Source: JANNWF01 sp052390415 (GTDB taxonomy: Bacteria > Pseudomonadota > Gammaproteobacteria > Xanthomonadales > Xanthomonadaceae). Taken from it: DNA of 28,960 nt. Shown piece after piece: positions 23,432 through 28,960 of the stretch. Within the stretch, counting starts at the first letter, position 1; every line of letters starts with the position of its first letter. The notes below the pieces were generated by a model. That model ran no database searches. It saw only the letters and a list, made by a program, of their open reading frames with translations, and had not been told where the DNA came from. The DNA lies in NCBI GenBank assembly GCA_052390415.1, contig JBQTGY010000138.1, positions 1 through 28,960 of the forward strand, written 5' to 3'. Both the position numbers and the translations under genes were made by a program.

Positions 23432-25048
23432 TCACGACCAGCCCGAAGTGATGGGGTACCGCCGCTCGCGTCCGAATGCGCGCCGCGACACCTTCGGCCC
23501 CGGTGCCGCCTGTCGACGCTTCCACTCACTGATGAAGACTAGCCGCGCTACGCGCAGCACGGTGGCTTCATCAAAGCCTTCGGCGATGATCTCGGCGCGC
23601 GACAGATCGCGGTCGACGAAGCGTTGCAGAATCGCGTCCAGCACCTCATAGGGCGGCAAGGAATCCTGATCCAGTTGGTTCTCACGTAGTTCGGCGGTCG
23701 GTGGACGCGCGATCACCGCTTCGGGAATTGCCCAACTGCGCGAGTTGCGCCAATGGCAGAGCGCGAATACCTCGGTCTTGTAGATGTCCTTGATGGGCGC
23801 ATAACCGCCGCACATGTCGCCGTAAATCGTCGCGTAGCCGACGGCGTATTCGCTCTTGTTGCCCGTGGACAGCAGCATTGCACCGGTCTTGTTGGACAGT
23901 GCCATCAAGGTGGCACCACGGCAGCGCGATTGCAGATTTTCTTCGGTCACGTCGGTGGCCAGTCCAGCAAAGCTCGGTGCAAGTGATTGCAGAAATCCTG
24001 AGAACGGCGGTTCGATGGAAATGCTCGACATTTGCACGCCCAGACGCAGCGCTTGTTCGGATGCCAAATCATTACTGAGCTCGCTGGTGTAACGCGTGGG
24101 CAAGCGCACGGCATGCACGTTTTCTGCACCCAGTGCATCCACCGCCAGCGCCAGCACCAGCGCCGAATCGACACCGCCACTCAAGCCCAGCAGCGCGCGC
24201 CTGAAACCGTTCTTGTGCAGATAGTCGCGGACGCCACGGACCGCCGCGCGGTAGGTCAGCGCCACTCGCGACTCGTCAAACTCTTGCGGCCACAGCACGC
24301 GATGCCAACGACGGGTTTGTGCATCGAAATCGGCGACCAGCCAATGGTCGGCGAATGCCTCTGCCGCCGGATGCTCGCGCGCATCACCATCCACCAGCAC
24401 CGATGCGCCATCGAACACCAGTTCGTCCTGCCCACCCACGACATTCAGATAGGCAATCGCGAGTCCGCTCTCGCCCGCACGCGTTCGCAGCAATGCGTCG
24501 CGCTGGCCCGGTTTGTCGACTTCGTAGGGCGATGCATTCGCGACCAACACCACTTCTGCGCCCAATGCCGCCGTTTCACGCAGCGGACCGGCGTGCCACA
24601 GGTCTTCGCAGACCAGCAGCCCCACCTGCACGCCGTTGATTTCCACGCAGGCCGCGTCATCGCCAGTGGTGAAGTAGCGGCGCTCGTCAAACACGGCGTA
24701 ATTGGGCAGCTCACGCTTGCGATAAGTGAGCTCGATCTGACCGTCGCGCACTACGCTCAAGGCGTTGTAAACCACGCTGCCCATCGCCTCGGGATGTCCC
24801 ACCAAGGCCACGATGCCTCTGGTCTGCGCCGCGATTTCTGCCAGCGCTGATTGGCAGGCCTGCAAAAAACTCGGCCGCAACAACAGATCCTCCGGGGGAT
24901 ATCCGGACAAAGCCAGTTCCGGAAACACGACCACGTCTGCCGCGTGCAGGTCACGCGCTTCGACAATCAAACGGGTGATGCGCGTCGCATTGGCGGCTAC
25001 CGCGCCAACCGGAAAATCGAACTGGGCAAGAGCAATCCGCAAGGGCAT
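23432..25048 (-). CDS. nadE: Glutamine-dependent NAD+ synthetase
   Basis: This enzyme amidates nicotinic acid adenine dinucleotide to NAD+ using glutamine-derived ammonia. The 538-residue protein fuses an N-terminal glutaminase of the nitrilase fold with a C-terminal synthetase. Its catalytic triad is Glu44 in FPELALSGYPPEDLLLR, Lys111 in RKRELPNY and Cys147 in LVCEDLWHAG. The synthetase has the P-loop-like GLSGGVDSALVLALA (288-302), and YGDMCGGYAPIKDIYKT and IARPPTAELRENQLDQDSLPPYEVLDAIL are conserved. ATG 25048 begins the first nitrilase strand MPLRIALAQFDFPVG; the upstream 41 codons lack conservation. This fused type uses glutamine, unlike the short ammonia-dependent NadE. Confidence 0.96.
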   Translation of the reverse strand: MPLRIALAQFDFPVGAVAANATRITRLIVEARDLHAADVVVFPELALSGYPPEDLLLRPSFLQACQSALAEIAAQTRGIVALVGHPEAMGSVVYNALSVVRDGQIELTYRKRELPNYAVFDERRYFTTGDDAACVEINGVQVGLLVCEDLWHAGPLRETAALGAEVVLVANASPYEVDKPGQRDALLRTRAGESGLAIAYLNVVGGQDELVFDGASVLVDGDAREHPAAEAFADHWLVADFDAQTRRWHRVLWPQEFDESRVALTYRAAVRGVRDYLHKNGFRRALLGLSGGVDSALVLALAVDALGAENVHAVRLPTRYTSELSNDLASEQALRLGVQMSSISIEPPFSGFLQSLAPSFAGLATDVTEENLQSRCRGATLMALSNKTGAMLLSTGNKSEYAVGYATIYGDMCGGYAPIKDIYKTEVFALCHWRNSRSWAIPEAVIARPPTAELRENQLDQDSLPPYEVLDAILQRFVDRDLSRAEIIAEGFDEATVLRVARLVFISEWKRRQAAPGPKVSRRAFGRERRYPITSGWS

Positions 25049-25199
25049 GGTCGGGACACGCTGAAGGGTCAGGAATGGTAACCCGCGGCTTGGATGAGGC
25101 TTGGGATGCGCCAAAAAGCGACGCAGGGTTGCGTGAAACGCGGGGCTCTTGACCGAAGGGTGTCGTGCCAATGCCGAAGCGTTGTCGGCAATGGCTCGC
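25049..25199. other. Region between nadE and the truncated membrane gene
   Basis: About 150 bases with no gene or hairpin I can support. It presumably contains the nadE promoter. Confidence 0.4.
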
Positions 25200-25484
25200 T
25201 TACAGGCCGAATTTGCCGGCGATGGTCGTCGCGATGGAATCCGCCCGCGTCACCTCGGCATCGCGTTTCAAGCCATCCGGCGTCAACTCAAAAATCCACG
25301 AAACCACCAGCGCAGCGAAGCAGCCGATGGCCAGCAGACCGACCAGCGCGCGCATCACCGAGTCGGGCGCGTCGAACACCTGCAGCAGCGTCGCCGCCAC
25401 TTGAATGACCAGCCACGCGCCCACCAGATACAACCCGGCCATGCGGATGACGTTGCGGCGTCTGAGTTCGGCGAGCAGGTTCAT
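25200..25484 (-). pseudogene. Truncated membrane-protein gene, N-terminal domain only (copy 1)
   Basis: The 94-residue ORF MNLLAELRRRNVIRMAGLY continues to FELTPDGLKRDAEVTR. It matches the N-terminal two-helix domain of large TPR or adenylate-cyclase-like proteins, whose sequence pattern is (F/L)xELxRRNV, then AYLVxAWLxIQVA, then W(I/A)FELTPEGLKR. In full-length proteins a further helix and soluble domains follow; here the frame stops right where that helix would begin (TIAGKFGL). The ATG is in ATGA overlap with the stop of vapC at 25481. It may be a decayed gene, or a short membrane protein kept as a partner of the toxin locus; a second, more damaged copy lies at 26126-26425. Confidence 0.6.
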
Positions 25485-25861
25485 ACCAAACCACTCAGCG
25501 CGACCAACGCGACATCCGTCTTGGCGAAGTCCTGATCCAAGGTCAGCAGCTTGACGCCGCGCTGTTTCGCCAGCGCGTAGGCGTAACAGTCGCCCAGATT
25601 GATCGGAAAACGCAGACGCGCGCGGGCTGCGGCGCTGGCGAGGCTGCGATCAACCGGCACAATGTCGAGCGCAAAGGTGGCGAGCACGTGCTCCAGCGTA
25701 TCGGCAGCCGCAGGCGCGCGATCCAGCGTTCTGATCAAGCACTCGGTGCAGTTGACTGCCGACATCATGGGTTGCTCAGCCTGCGCCAACAGCGCTGCCA
25801 GCTGCTCGGCACCGGGCTCATCAAACAGGATCGCCAGCAGCGCCGAGCTGTCAACGACCAT
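25481..25861 (-). CDS. vapC: VapC toxin 1 (PIN-domain ribonuclease)
   Basis: The 126-residue PIN protein has the complete acidic set: Asp4 in MVVDSSALLAILF, Glu40 in NCTECLIRTL, Asp91 in INLGDCYAYALA and Asp109/Asp111 in LTLDQDFAKTDV. The Asp91 context GDC.AYALA is the classical VapC signature. It starts at ATG 25861, overlapping the antitoxin by 11 bases, and its stop overlaps the start of the truncated membrane ORF as ATGA. It probably cleaves a specific RNA; the target is unknown. Confidence 0.92.
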   Translation of the reverse strand: MVVDSSALLAILFDEPGAEQLAALLAQAEQPMMSAVNCTECLIRTLDRAPAAADTLEHVLATFALDIVPVDRSLASAAARARLRFPINLGDCYAYALAKQRGVKLLTLDQDFAKTDVALVALSGLV

Positions 25862-26093
25862 CGCCCGCTTCCCAAAGCGCGCTGTCGCTGTCGAAGCGGC
25901 CTTGGCGCTCTGCCGTCACGATGCCAATCAGCTGCTTGAAATCGCGCCGCAAACTGGCGCGTTCGGCGGCCTGCGCCTGCGCCGCCACGGCCATGCGAAT
26001 GGCCTCGGACTTGCTCGGTAGCGATTGCAAACGCATCAACGTGGCCAACTGCTGCTCAAATTCAGGCGTCGTGTTCAGATTGATTTGCGCCAT
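25851..26093 (-). CDS. vapB: VapB-type antitoxin 1
   Basis: The 80-residue protein MAQINLNTTPEFEQQLATLM, then RLQSLPSKSEAIRMAVA, has a short beta strand followed by helices, as in ribbon-helix-helix DNA-binding antitoxins. A C-terminal acidic/aromatic tail (RFDSDSALWEAGDGR) would bind the toxin. It precedes vapC with an 11-base overlap. The start is clear, because AAGGAG lies six bases upstream of ATG 26093. A perfect palindrome TTCTGTACAGAA (26111-26122) is just upstream and is the likely operator. Family identity rests on fold pattern and neighbour, not on a strong signature. Confidence 0.85.
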   Translation of the reverse strand: MAQINLNTTPEFEQQLATLMRLQSLPSKSEAIRMAVAAQAQAAERASLRRDFKQLIGIVTAERQGRFDSDSALWEAGDGR

Positions 26094-26110
26094 TGCGCGC
26101 TCCTTACAGC

Positions 26111-26122
26111 TTCTGTACAGAA
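26111..26122. promoter_or_regulatory. Palindrome TTCTGTACAGAA, candidate vapBC1 operator
   Basis: A perfect 12-base palindrome lies 18 bases upstream of the antitoxin ATG. Ribbon-helix-helix antitoxins bind short palindromes at their own promoter, so an autoregulatory role is likely. Confidence 0.5.
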
Positions 26123-26125
26123 AGC

Positions 26126-26425
26126 CTAGGTCGGCCGTAGCGCAGCGTCAAACACCGCGTTGGTTTTCGACACGGCGGTCTCGGCTGACGGGCCTAAAAA
26201 CGAGATTGCTTCATCCAGCGCTTTGATATCGCCCCAGCGCTCGCCATGAACGCCAGCGCCTCACCAAATTGACCCGTCCAAACCAGCATGGTCAGTACAC
26301 GACTGGCAGCACCGCGATCCTCCGGTCACGGTGCTGGCGACCTGCACGATCAGCCACGCGCCCACCAGATAAAGCCCGGCCATGCGGATGACGTTGCGGT
26401 GTTGGAGTTCGTTGATCAGGTTCAT
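26126..26425 (-). pseudogene. Internally deleted copy 2 of the truncated membrane-protein gene
   Basis: It begins MNLINELQHRNVIRMAGLYL, then VGAWLIVQVASTV, close to copy 1. After about 30 codons the frame breaks: the encoded tail TGGSRCC ends at 26261, while another frame gives VLPVVY, the family continuation. Farther on, an unrelated frame reads GDIKALDEAISFLGPS, then AETAVSKTNAVFDAALRPT, with a stop at 26126-26128. That may be the true C-terminal end of the ancestral gene, so I read this as a large internal deletion. The ATG overlaps the stop of vapC2 (ATGA), exactly as in copy 1. Confidence 0.65.
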
Positions 26426-26814
26426 ACCAGCACCGCCACATCCGGATGCACTGCGACCAATGCCTGATCGAAGGTCGCAAGCTTGGCACCGTGTTTGCGC
26501 GCAAGCGCGGCGAGATAGGCGTCGGTGACTTGCCGGTGGCCGCGAATCGCCGTCCACGGCAGCTGCAGTGCGTCAACATCGTCGGCAATGAACTGGTGGT
26601 TGGGATGCGCGCAGATGCTGGCTAGTACCGCCACGCCGTCGGTCAGCGCCAGGGTTCGATCAATCTGTGCCAGTACGCGCACAAACCCTGTCTGGGTGAT
26701 CGGGCAGGTGGCAAATGGGGCGTTGAGCGCGCAAAAGAACCGCTCAGCGGCGGCTTTGCCCTCGTGATCGCGGCTGCCGAGCGCGATCAGCACGTTGACA
26801 TCGAACAAGATCAC
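26422..26814 (-). CDS. vapC: VapC toxin 2 (PIN domain)
   Basis: The 130-residue protein begins MILFDVNVLIALGSRDHEG (Asp5) and has VTDAYLAALARKHGAKLATFD (Asp98 and Asp116), a PIN subgroup distinct from VapC1 and VapC3. The position usually holding Glu is Gln41 in CPITQTGFVRVL; this replacement is common in that subgroup, so it need not mean inactivity. It overlaps its antitoxin by four bases, and its stop overlaps the start of the deleted membrane gene. RNA target unknown. Confidence 0.9.
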   Translation of the reverse strand: MILFDVNVLIALGSRDHEGKAAAERFFCALNAPFATCPITQTGFVRVLAQIDRTLALTDGVAVLASICAHPNHQFIADDVDALQLPWTAIRGHRQVTDAYLAALARKHGAKLATFDQALVAVHPDVAVLV

Positions 26815-27053
26815 ATGGATTCCAACAGCTGAGACACTTCGGCGCTGGAAATCGGCCGCCCCACGCTGAGCGTCAGCAAACCCGTTTGCGCACTTGGAAG
26901 CAGTGTTGATCCATCGCCCTCAGCGGCAACCTTGCCTTGCAGCGCCAAATCAGTGAGTTCGGTGATCAACTGGCCCATGCTGATCGCACGTTTTGCTGAG
27001 ATCGCTTTGAGCTGGCGGTGTTTGGCCTCGGGTAGATCAATGGTGGTTCGCAT
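26811..27053 (-). CDS. vapB: VapB-type ribbon-helix-helix antitoxin 2
   Basis: The 80-residue protein begins MRTTIDLPEAKHRQLKAI, then SAKRAISMGQLITELTDLAL, a clear ribbon-helix-helix sequence of the kind found in VapB antitoxins. The C-terminal part (ISSAEVSQLLESM) is likely toxin-binding. ATG 27053 is preferred over an upstream start at 27173, because GGAG lies eight bases upstream and the RHH strand begins at once. The upstream 40 codons include a small tandem repeat and have no domain. The stop overlaps the vapC2 start by four bases. Confidence 0.9.
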   Translation of the reverse strand: MRTTIDLPEAKHRQLKAISAKRAISMGQLITELTDLALQGKVAAEGDGSTLLPSAQTGLLTLSVGRPISSAEVSQLLESM

Positions 27054-27151
27054 GTTCCGGTCTCCAGGTGATCGGCGCACAACGCAAGGCACATGTGCCG
27101 CATCAGTATCATCAACCGCATCAACCGCATCAATGGAATCGTAACGCCGTC

Positions 27152-27208
27152 GGCTGGGTATCGCTGCGCTCAACCCAGCCTACGTAGTTGCGCTCAACCC
27201 AGCCTACG
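27152..27208. repeat. Repeated 20-bp unit TGCGCTCAACCCAGCCTACG with inverted GGCTGGGT
   Basis: TGCGCTCAACCCAGCCTACG occurs at 27165-27184 and 27189-27208. An inverted GGCTGGGT at 27152-27159 allows pairing with ACCCAGCC. I recall such GGCTGGGT-type hairpins as dispersed intergenic repeats in related bacteria. It lies between vapB2 and vapC3. Confidence 0.7.
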
Positions 27209-27214
27209 GGAAGC

Positions 27215-27625
27215 TCATGGCAGTGGCGGCATCTTGAGCTTGGCGCGCTCGATGTCGGTATGGGAAAAGTTGTCGCCCTTGTACAACAGTGGCTCCTGGC
27301 AGACGCGCGCCAGTGCATAGCTCATGCAGTCGCCAAAGTTCAGCCCGGCCGCATGCCGACCTTTGCCGAATCGTCGAAACGCGTCTTGTGCCGCGCGCAG
27401 CTGCGGCAGGTCAAACGGCACAATCTCGGCACCCGCTTCCCGCACGAAGGCGTCCAAGGCAGGATCGGCGGCGTCGCCAAACCAGCGCGTCAGCACCAGC
27501 GACGCTTCCAGCAGCACGGGGGTGCCAATGCGTGGCGCGGCGTCTTGCTCAATCATGTGTGCAAAGTGAGCGGCATCCGGTTCACCGGCGAGAATCGCCA
27601 CCACCGCCGAGGTATCGATGATCAC
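27215..27625 (-). CDS. vapC: VapC toxin 3 (PIN-domain ribonuclease)
   Basis: The 136-residue protein carries the full PIN acidic set: Asp4 in MIIDTSAVVAILAGEP, Glu40 in VLLEASLVLTRW, Asp99 in LNFGDCMSYALA and Asp118 in LLYKGDNFSHTDI. GDC-x-YALA and KG(D/N)DF-TD are diagnostic of the classical VapC group. It begins four bases inside its antitoxin (ATGA). Length is slightly above typical VapC but intact. The RNA target is unknown. Confidence 0.94.
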   Translation of the reverse strand: MIIDTSAVVAILAGEPDAAHFAHMIEQDAAPRIGTPVLLEASLVLTRWFGDAADPALDAFVREAGAEIVPFDLPQLRAAQDAFRRFGKGRHAAGLNFGDCMSYALARVCQEPLLYKGDNFSHTDIERAKLKMPPLP

Positions 27626-27870
27626 TGCGGCAGGCCGTTGGCGTCGTAGCCAATCGCCTCTTCGGCGCTCTCATTGCCGCGCAGGCTGGCGCGGTTCGCA
27701 AGCGAAAGACCGAGCAGCCGCTCGGCAACACCTGCCCGCCGGCGTGCGGATTCGCGACGCAAACGCAGATCAATGGCGTTGCGCACGGCCATGGTGATGG
27801 ATTCGCCCGTCAACGCGGCAAGGTCGCGAATCTTGCTGTCGGTTTCCGGGTCTTTAATGCTGATCGGCAT
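27622..27870 (-). CDS. vapB: VapB antitoxin 3 (PSK/Rv0623-like)
   Basis: The 82-residue protein MPISIKDPETDSKIRDLA, then ALTGESITMAVRNAIDLRLRR, is the classical VapB transcription-factor-like antitoxin: an I/L-rich strand, a turn (TGES), and a helix with basic residues. The C-terminal tail EEAIGYDANGLPQ is typical of toxin-binding extensions. ATG 27870 is chosen because conservation starts there; the open frame to 28071 runs back through a vapC remnant in another frame and is not real. A perfect 13-base palindrome (27871-27883) lies immediately upstream. Confidence 0.93.
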   Translation of the reverse strand: MPISIKDPETDSKIRDLAALTGESITMAVRNAIDLRLRRESARRRAGVAERLLGLSLANRASLRGNESAEEAIGYDANGLPQ

Positions 27871-27883
27871 GGATGATTCATCC
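27871..27883. promoter_or_regulatory. Palindrome GGATGATTCATCC, candidate vapBC3 operator
   Basis: GGATGA and TCATCC flank a single base, directly before the vapB3 ATG. The site could be the operator; it also overlaps the ribosome-binding region (AGGATG), so protein binding there could block both steps. Confidence 0.5.
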
Positions 27884-27947
27884 TGAAAAGGCTGAATCAC
27901 GATAGCACGGCGCGCCCCCTTAGCTCCTGCCGACTTGGCGCGCCTAA

Positions 27948-28061
27948 TCACTCCAGCACCCGCATGCCGCGCACATCGGCGAAGTCGCGATCTTGGGTCA
28001 CAAAGGCATCGGCTTTGATCGCCAAGGCACCTGCAAGCTGGATCGCATCCAGCAGTTTCAG
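27948..28061 (-). pseudogene. vapC remnant A (C-terminal part)
   Basis: The frame ending at TGA 27948-27950 reads LKLLDAIQLAGALAIKADAF then VTQDRDFADVRGMRVLE. That is the C-terminal third of a PIN toxin, with the Asp in LLDAIQLA and the Asp pair in TQDRDF. No N-terminal half, start or antitoxin precedes it. An in-frame stop (28068-28070) separates it from remnant B. Confidence 0.8.
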
Positions 28062-28067
28062 CGAACG

Positions 28068-28236
28068 TCACACTGTGCTCGCCGTCAGCAGGTTGTGGAA
28101 CGTGAGGCCGGGAAGCGCGCCGAAACCGCGATCAAGCGATACCCATTCGCACCTGTGCTCGATGGCCAGCGCCGGCGCTGGCCTTCGCGATATTGGGTGG
28201 CTCGATACGCGTCGATCAGCAGATTTGCACGGTGCG
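28068..28236 (-). pseudogene. vapC remnant B (C-terminal part, frameshifted)
   Basis: One frame reads RANLLIDAYRAT (PIN motif around the third Asp). After a frameshift, the next reads ALAIEHRCEWVSLDRGFGAL then PGLTFHNLLTASTV, ending at TGA 28068-28070. This is the C-terminal half of a VapC of the CEWVSxDRxF type, clearly different from remnant A. The N-terminal half is missing. Confidence 0.75.
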
Positions 28237-28288
28237 GCACAGGTGCGGTCGGCGGACCTCGATTCGTTGGGCCAAAGGCACGCTCGGG

Positions 28289-28960
28289 TCAGTTTGAGGG
28301 CATCGGCTTGCCGGGCAGTCGGATCAGCGCGTCCCAGCGATCAGCCCAACTGCCCGCTGCCGCCAGTTGTTGCCACCAACGGGCGATTTCCAAGGTGTGG
28401 ATGCGCCACGGATGGCTGCTGTTGATGGGCTCTGTAAGACCGAACTTCACCGGCTCAGTCTCTCGCTGATACGTGCCGAACAGGCGATCCCAAAGCATCA
28501 GCACCGCGCCGAAATTGCGATCGAGATACTGTGGCTGGGTGCCGTGATGGACGCGGTGATTGGCGGGTGTGTTTAGCCAACCATCCAGCGCGGGCAGGGC
28601 ACTGACGGTTTCGGTGTGCAGCCATTGTTGCCACGCCAGTATGAATCCAAAGCAGGCGACCACCAGCACGGGATCAAAGCCCACCAGCATGGCCGGCAGG
28701 TAGAACCACGGCGAGAGAAAGCCATCGGTAAATGACACCCGCAATGCGGTAGTTTGATCAAACTGATTGGAGCTGTGATGCACCGAGTGGGACAACGCCC
28801 AGTAGGGTCGGAAAACGTGCGCGCAGCGGTGATCCCAGTAGTAAAGGAAATCCACCAGCAGCAAACATCCAAGGGCGCTGATGCCGGTGGTGGGAATATG
28901 CAATGGGGTCATGCTCGCCGCCCCGCCCCAGAGAGCGGTGATGTAGGCAAGCACGACGCC
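28289..28960 (-). CDS. Fatty acid hydroxylase / sterol desaturase family protein (5' end outside window)
   Basis: At least 221 residues are visible and the frame remains open to the right edge, so the start probably lies outside. The three histidine clusters of integral-membrane di-iron hydroxylases are present: HRCAH (about visible residues 42-46), HSVHH (56-60) and NHRVHHG near residue 132. Hydrophobic segments ISALGCLLLVDFLYYW and VLVVACFGFILAW flank them. It probably oxidises a lipid or isoprenoid chain at the membrane. The soluble tail ends LIRLPGKPMPSN. It is transcribed toward the TA remnants, with no separate partner visible. Confidence 0.88.
   Translation of the reverse strand, partial: GVVLAYITALWGGAASMTPLHIPTTGISALGCLLLVDFLYYWDHRCAHVFRPYWALSHSVHHSSNQFDQTTALRVSFTDGFLSPWFYLPAMLVGFDPVLVVACFGFILAWQQWLHTETVSALPALDGWLNTPANHRVHHGTQPQYLDRNFGAVLMLWDRLFGTYQRETEPVKFGLTEPINSSHPWRIHTLEIARWWQQLAAAGSWADRWDALIRLPGKPMPSN

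Noticed and set aside
26111..26122. TTCTGTACAGAA as a LexA/SOS box
   Set aside because: The enterobacterial LexA box is CTGT-N8-ACAG; here CTGT and ACAG are adjacent. An antitoxin operator fits the position better.
25200..28236. The TA cluster as an integron cassette array
   Set aside because: No integrase gene and no attC-like imperfect palindromes were seen between the modules.
28952..28954. GTG as the true start of the desaturase-family gene
   Set aside because: The frame remains open to the window edge and the family normally has more N-terminal sequence, so the gene is treated as partial.
1..28960. CRISPR arrays, tRNA or rRNA genes
   Set aside because: No regularly spaced direct repeats, cloverleaf sequences or rRNA segments were recognised on reading both strands.

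Overview
The window looks like chromosomal DNA of a GC-rich gammaproteobacterium. The divergent bamD / rluD-pgeF-clpB block matches the enterobacterial gene order. The short hairpin repeats (GGAGCGCCG / GGCGCGATGCT REP units, CTTTTCTTTGG hairpins, GGGGACTGGGGGCTGGGG tracts) are of kinds I associate with Xanthomonadales. That placement is inference; there is no rRNA or tRNA in the window to anchor it.

Region 1 (about 1-8300, minus strand) is a branched-chain amino acid operon read right to left: a leader peptide with a transcription attenuator, then ilvD, ilvC, leuA, ilvE, leuC and leuD. The leader (8256-8137) encodes 39 residues, 15 of them Leu, Ile or Val, with a late Leu-Val-Leu-Pro-Leu-Leu-Leu-Ile run using CTT, CTA and ATT codons. 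It is followed by a strong intrinsic terminator and a candidate antiterminator pairing. The acetolactate synthase genes and leuB are not in the window. REP units sit between ilvD and ilvC, and a long G-rich/C-rich inverted repeat sits between leuA and ilvE.

Region 2 (about 8300-15100) is accessory DNA: a Phd-type antitoxin with a PIN toxin, an exported protein of unknown function whose 3' end is duplicated 1786 bases upstream, and an AT-rich single-gene segment encoding an ORC/CDC6-like AAA+ ATPase. A DUF1569-like protein, an S41-family protease and an unknown protein follow. Region 3 (about 15190-25050) is mostly housekeeping: a lipoprotein hydrolase, clpB, pgeF (with a REP pair inserted in frame), rluD, bamD, a GT-C-like membrane protein and glutamine-dependent nadE.

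Region 4 (about 25200-28290, minus strand) is a dense toxin-antitoxin cluster. It has three complete vapBC pairs, remnants of two further vapC genes, and two truncated copies of one membrane-protein gene. Each truncated copy starts in a four-base ATGA overlap with the stop of a vapC. The window ends inside a fatty-acid hydroxylase / sterol desaturase family gene.

The best candidates for something undescribed are the lone ORC/CDC6-like ATPase island and the repeated vapC-membrane ORF arrangement. The best-supported regulatory element is the ilv attenuator.
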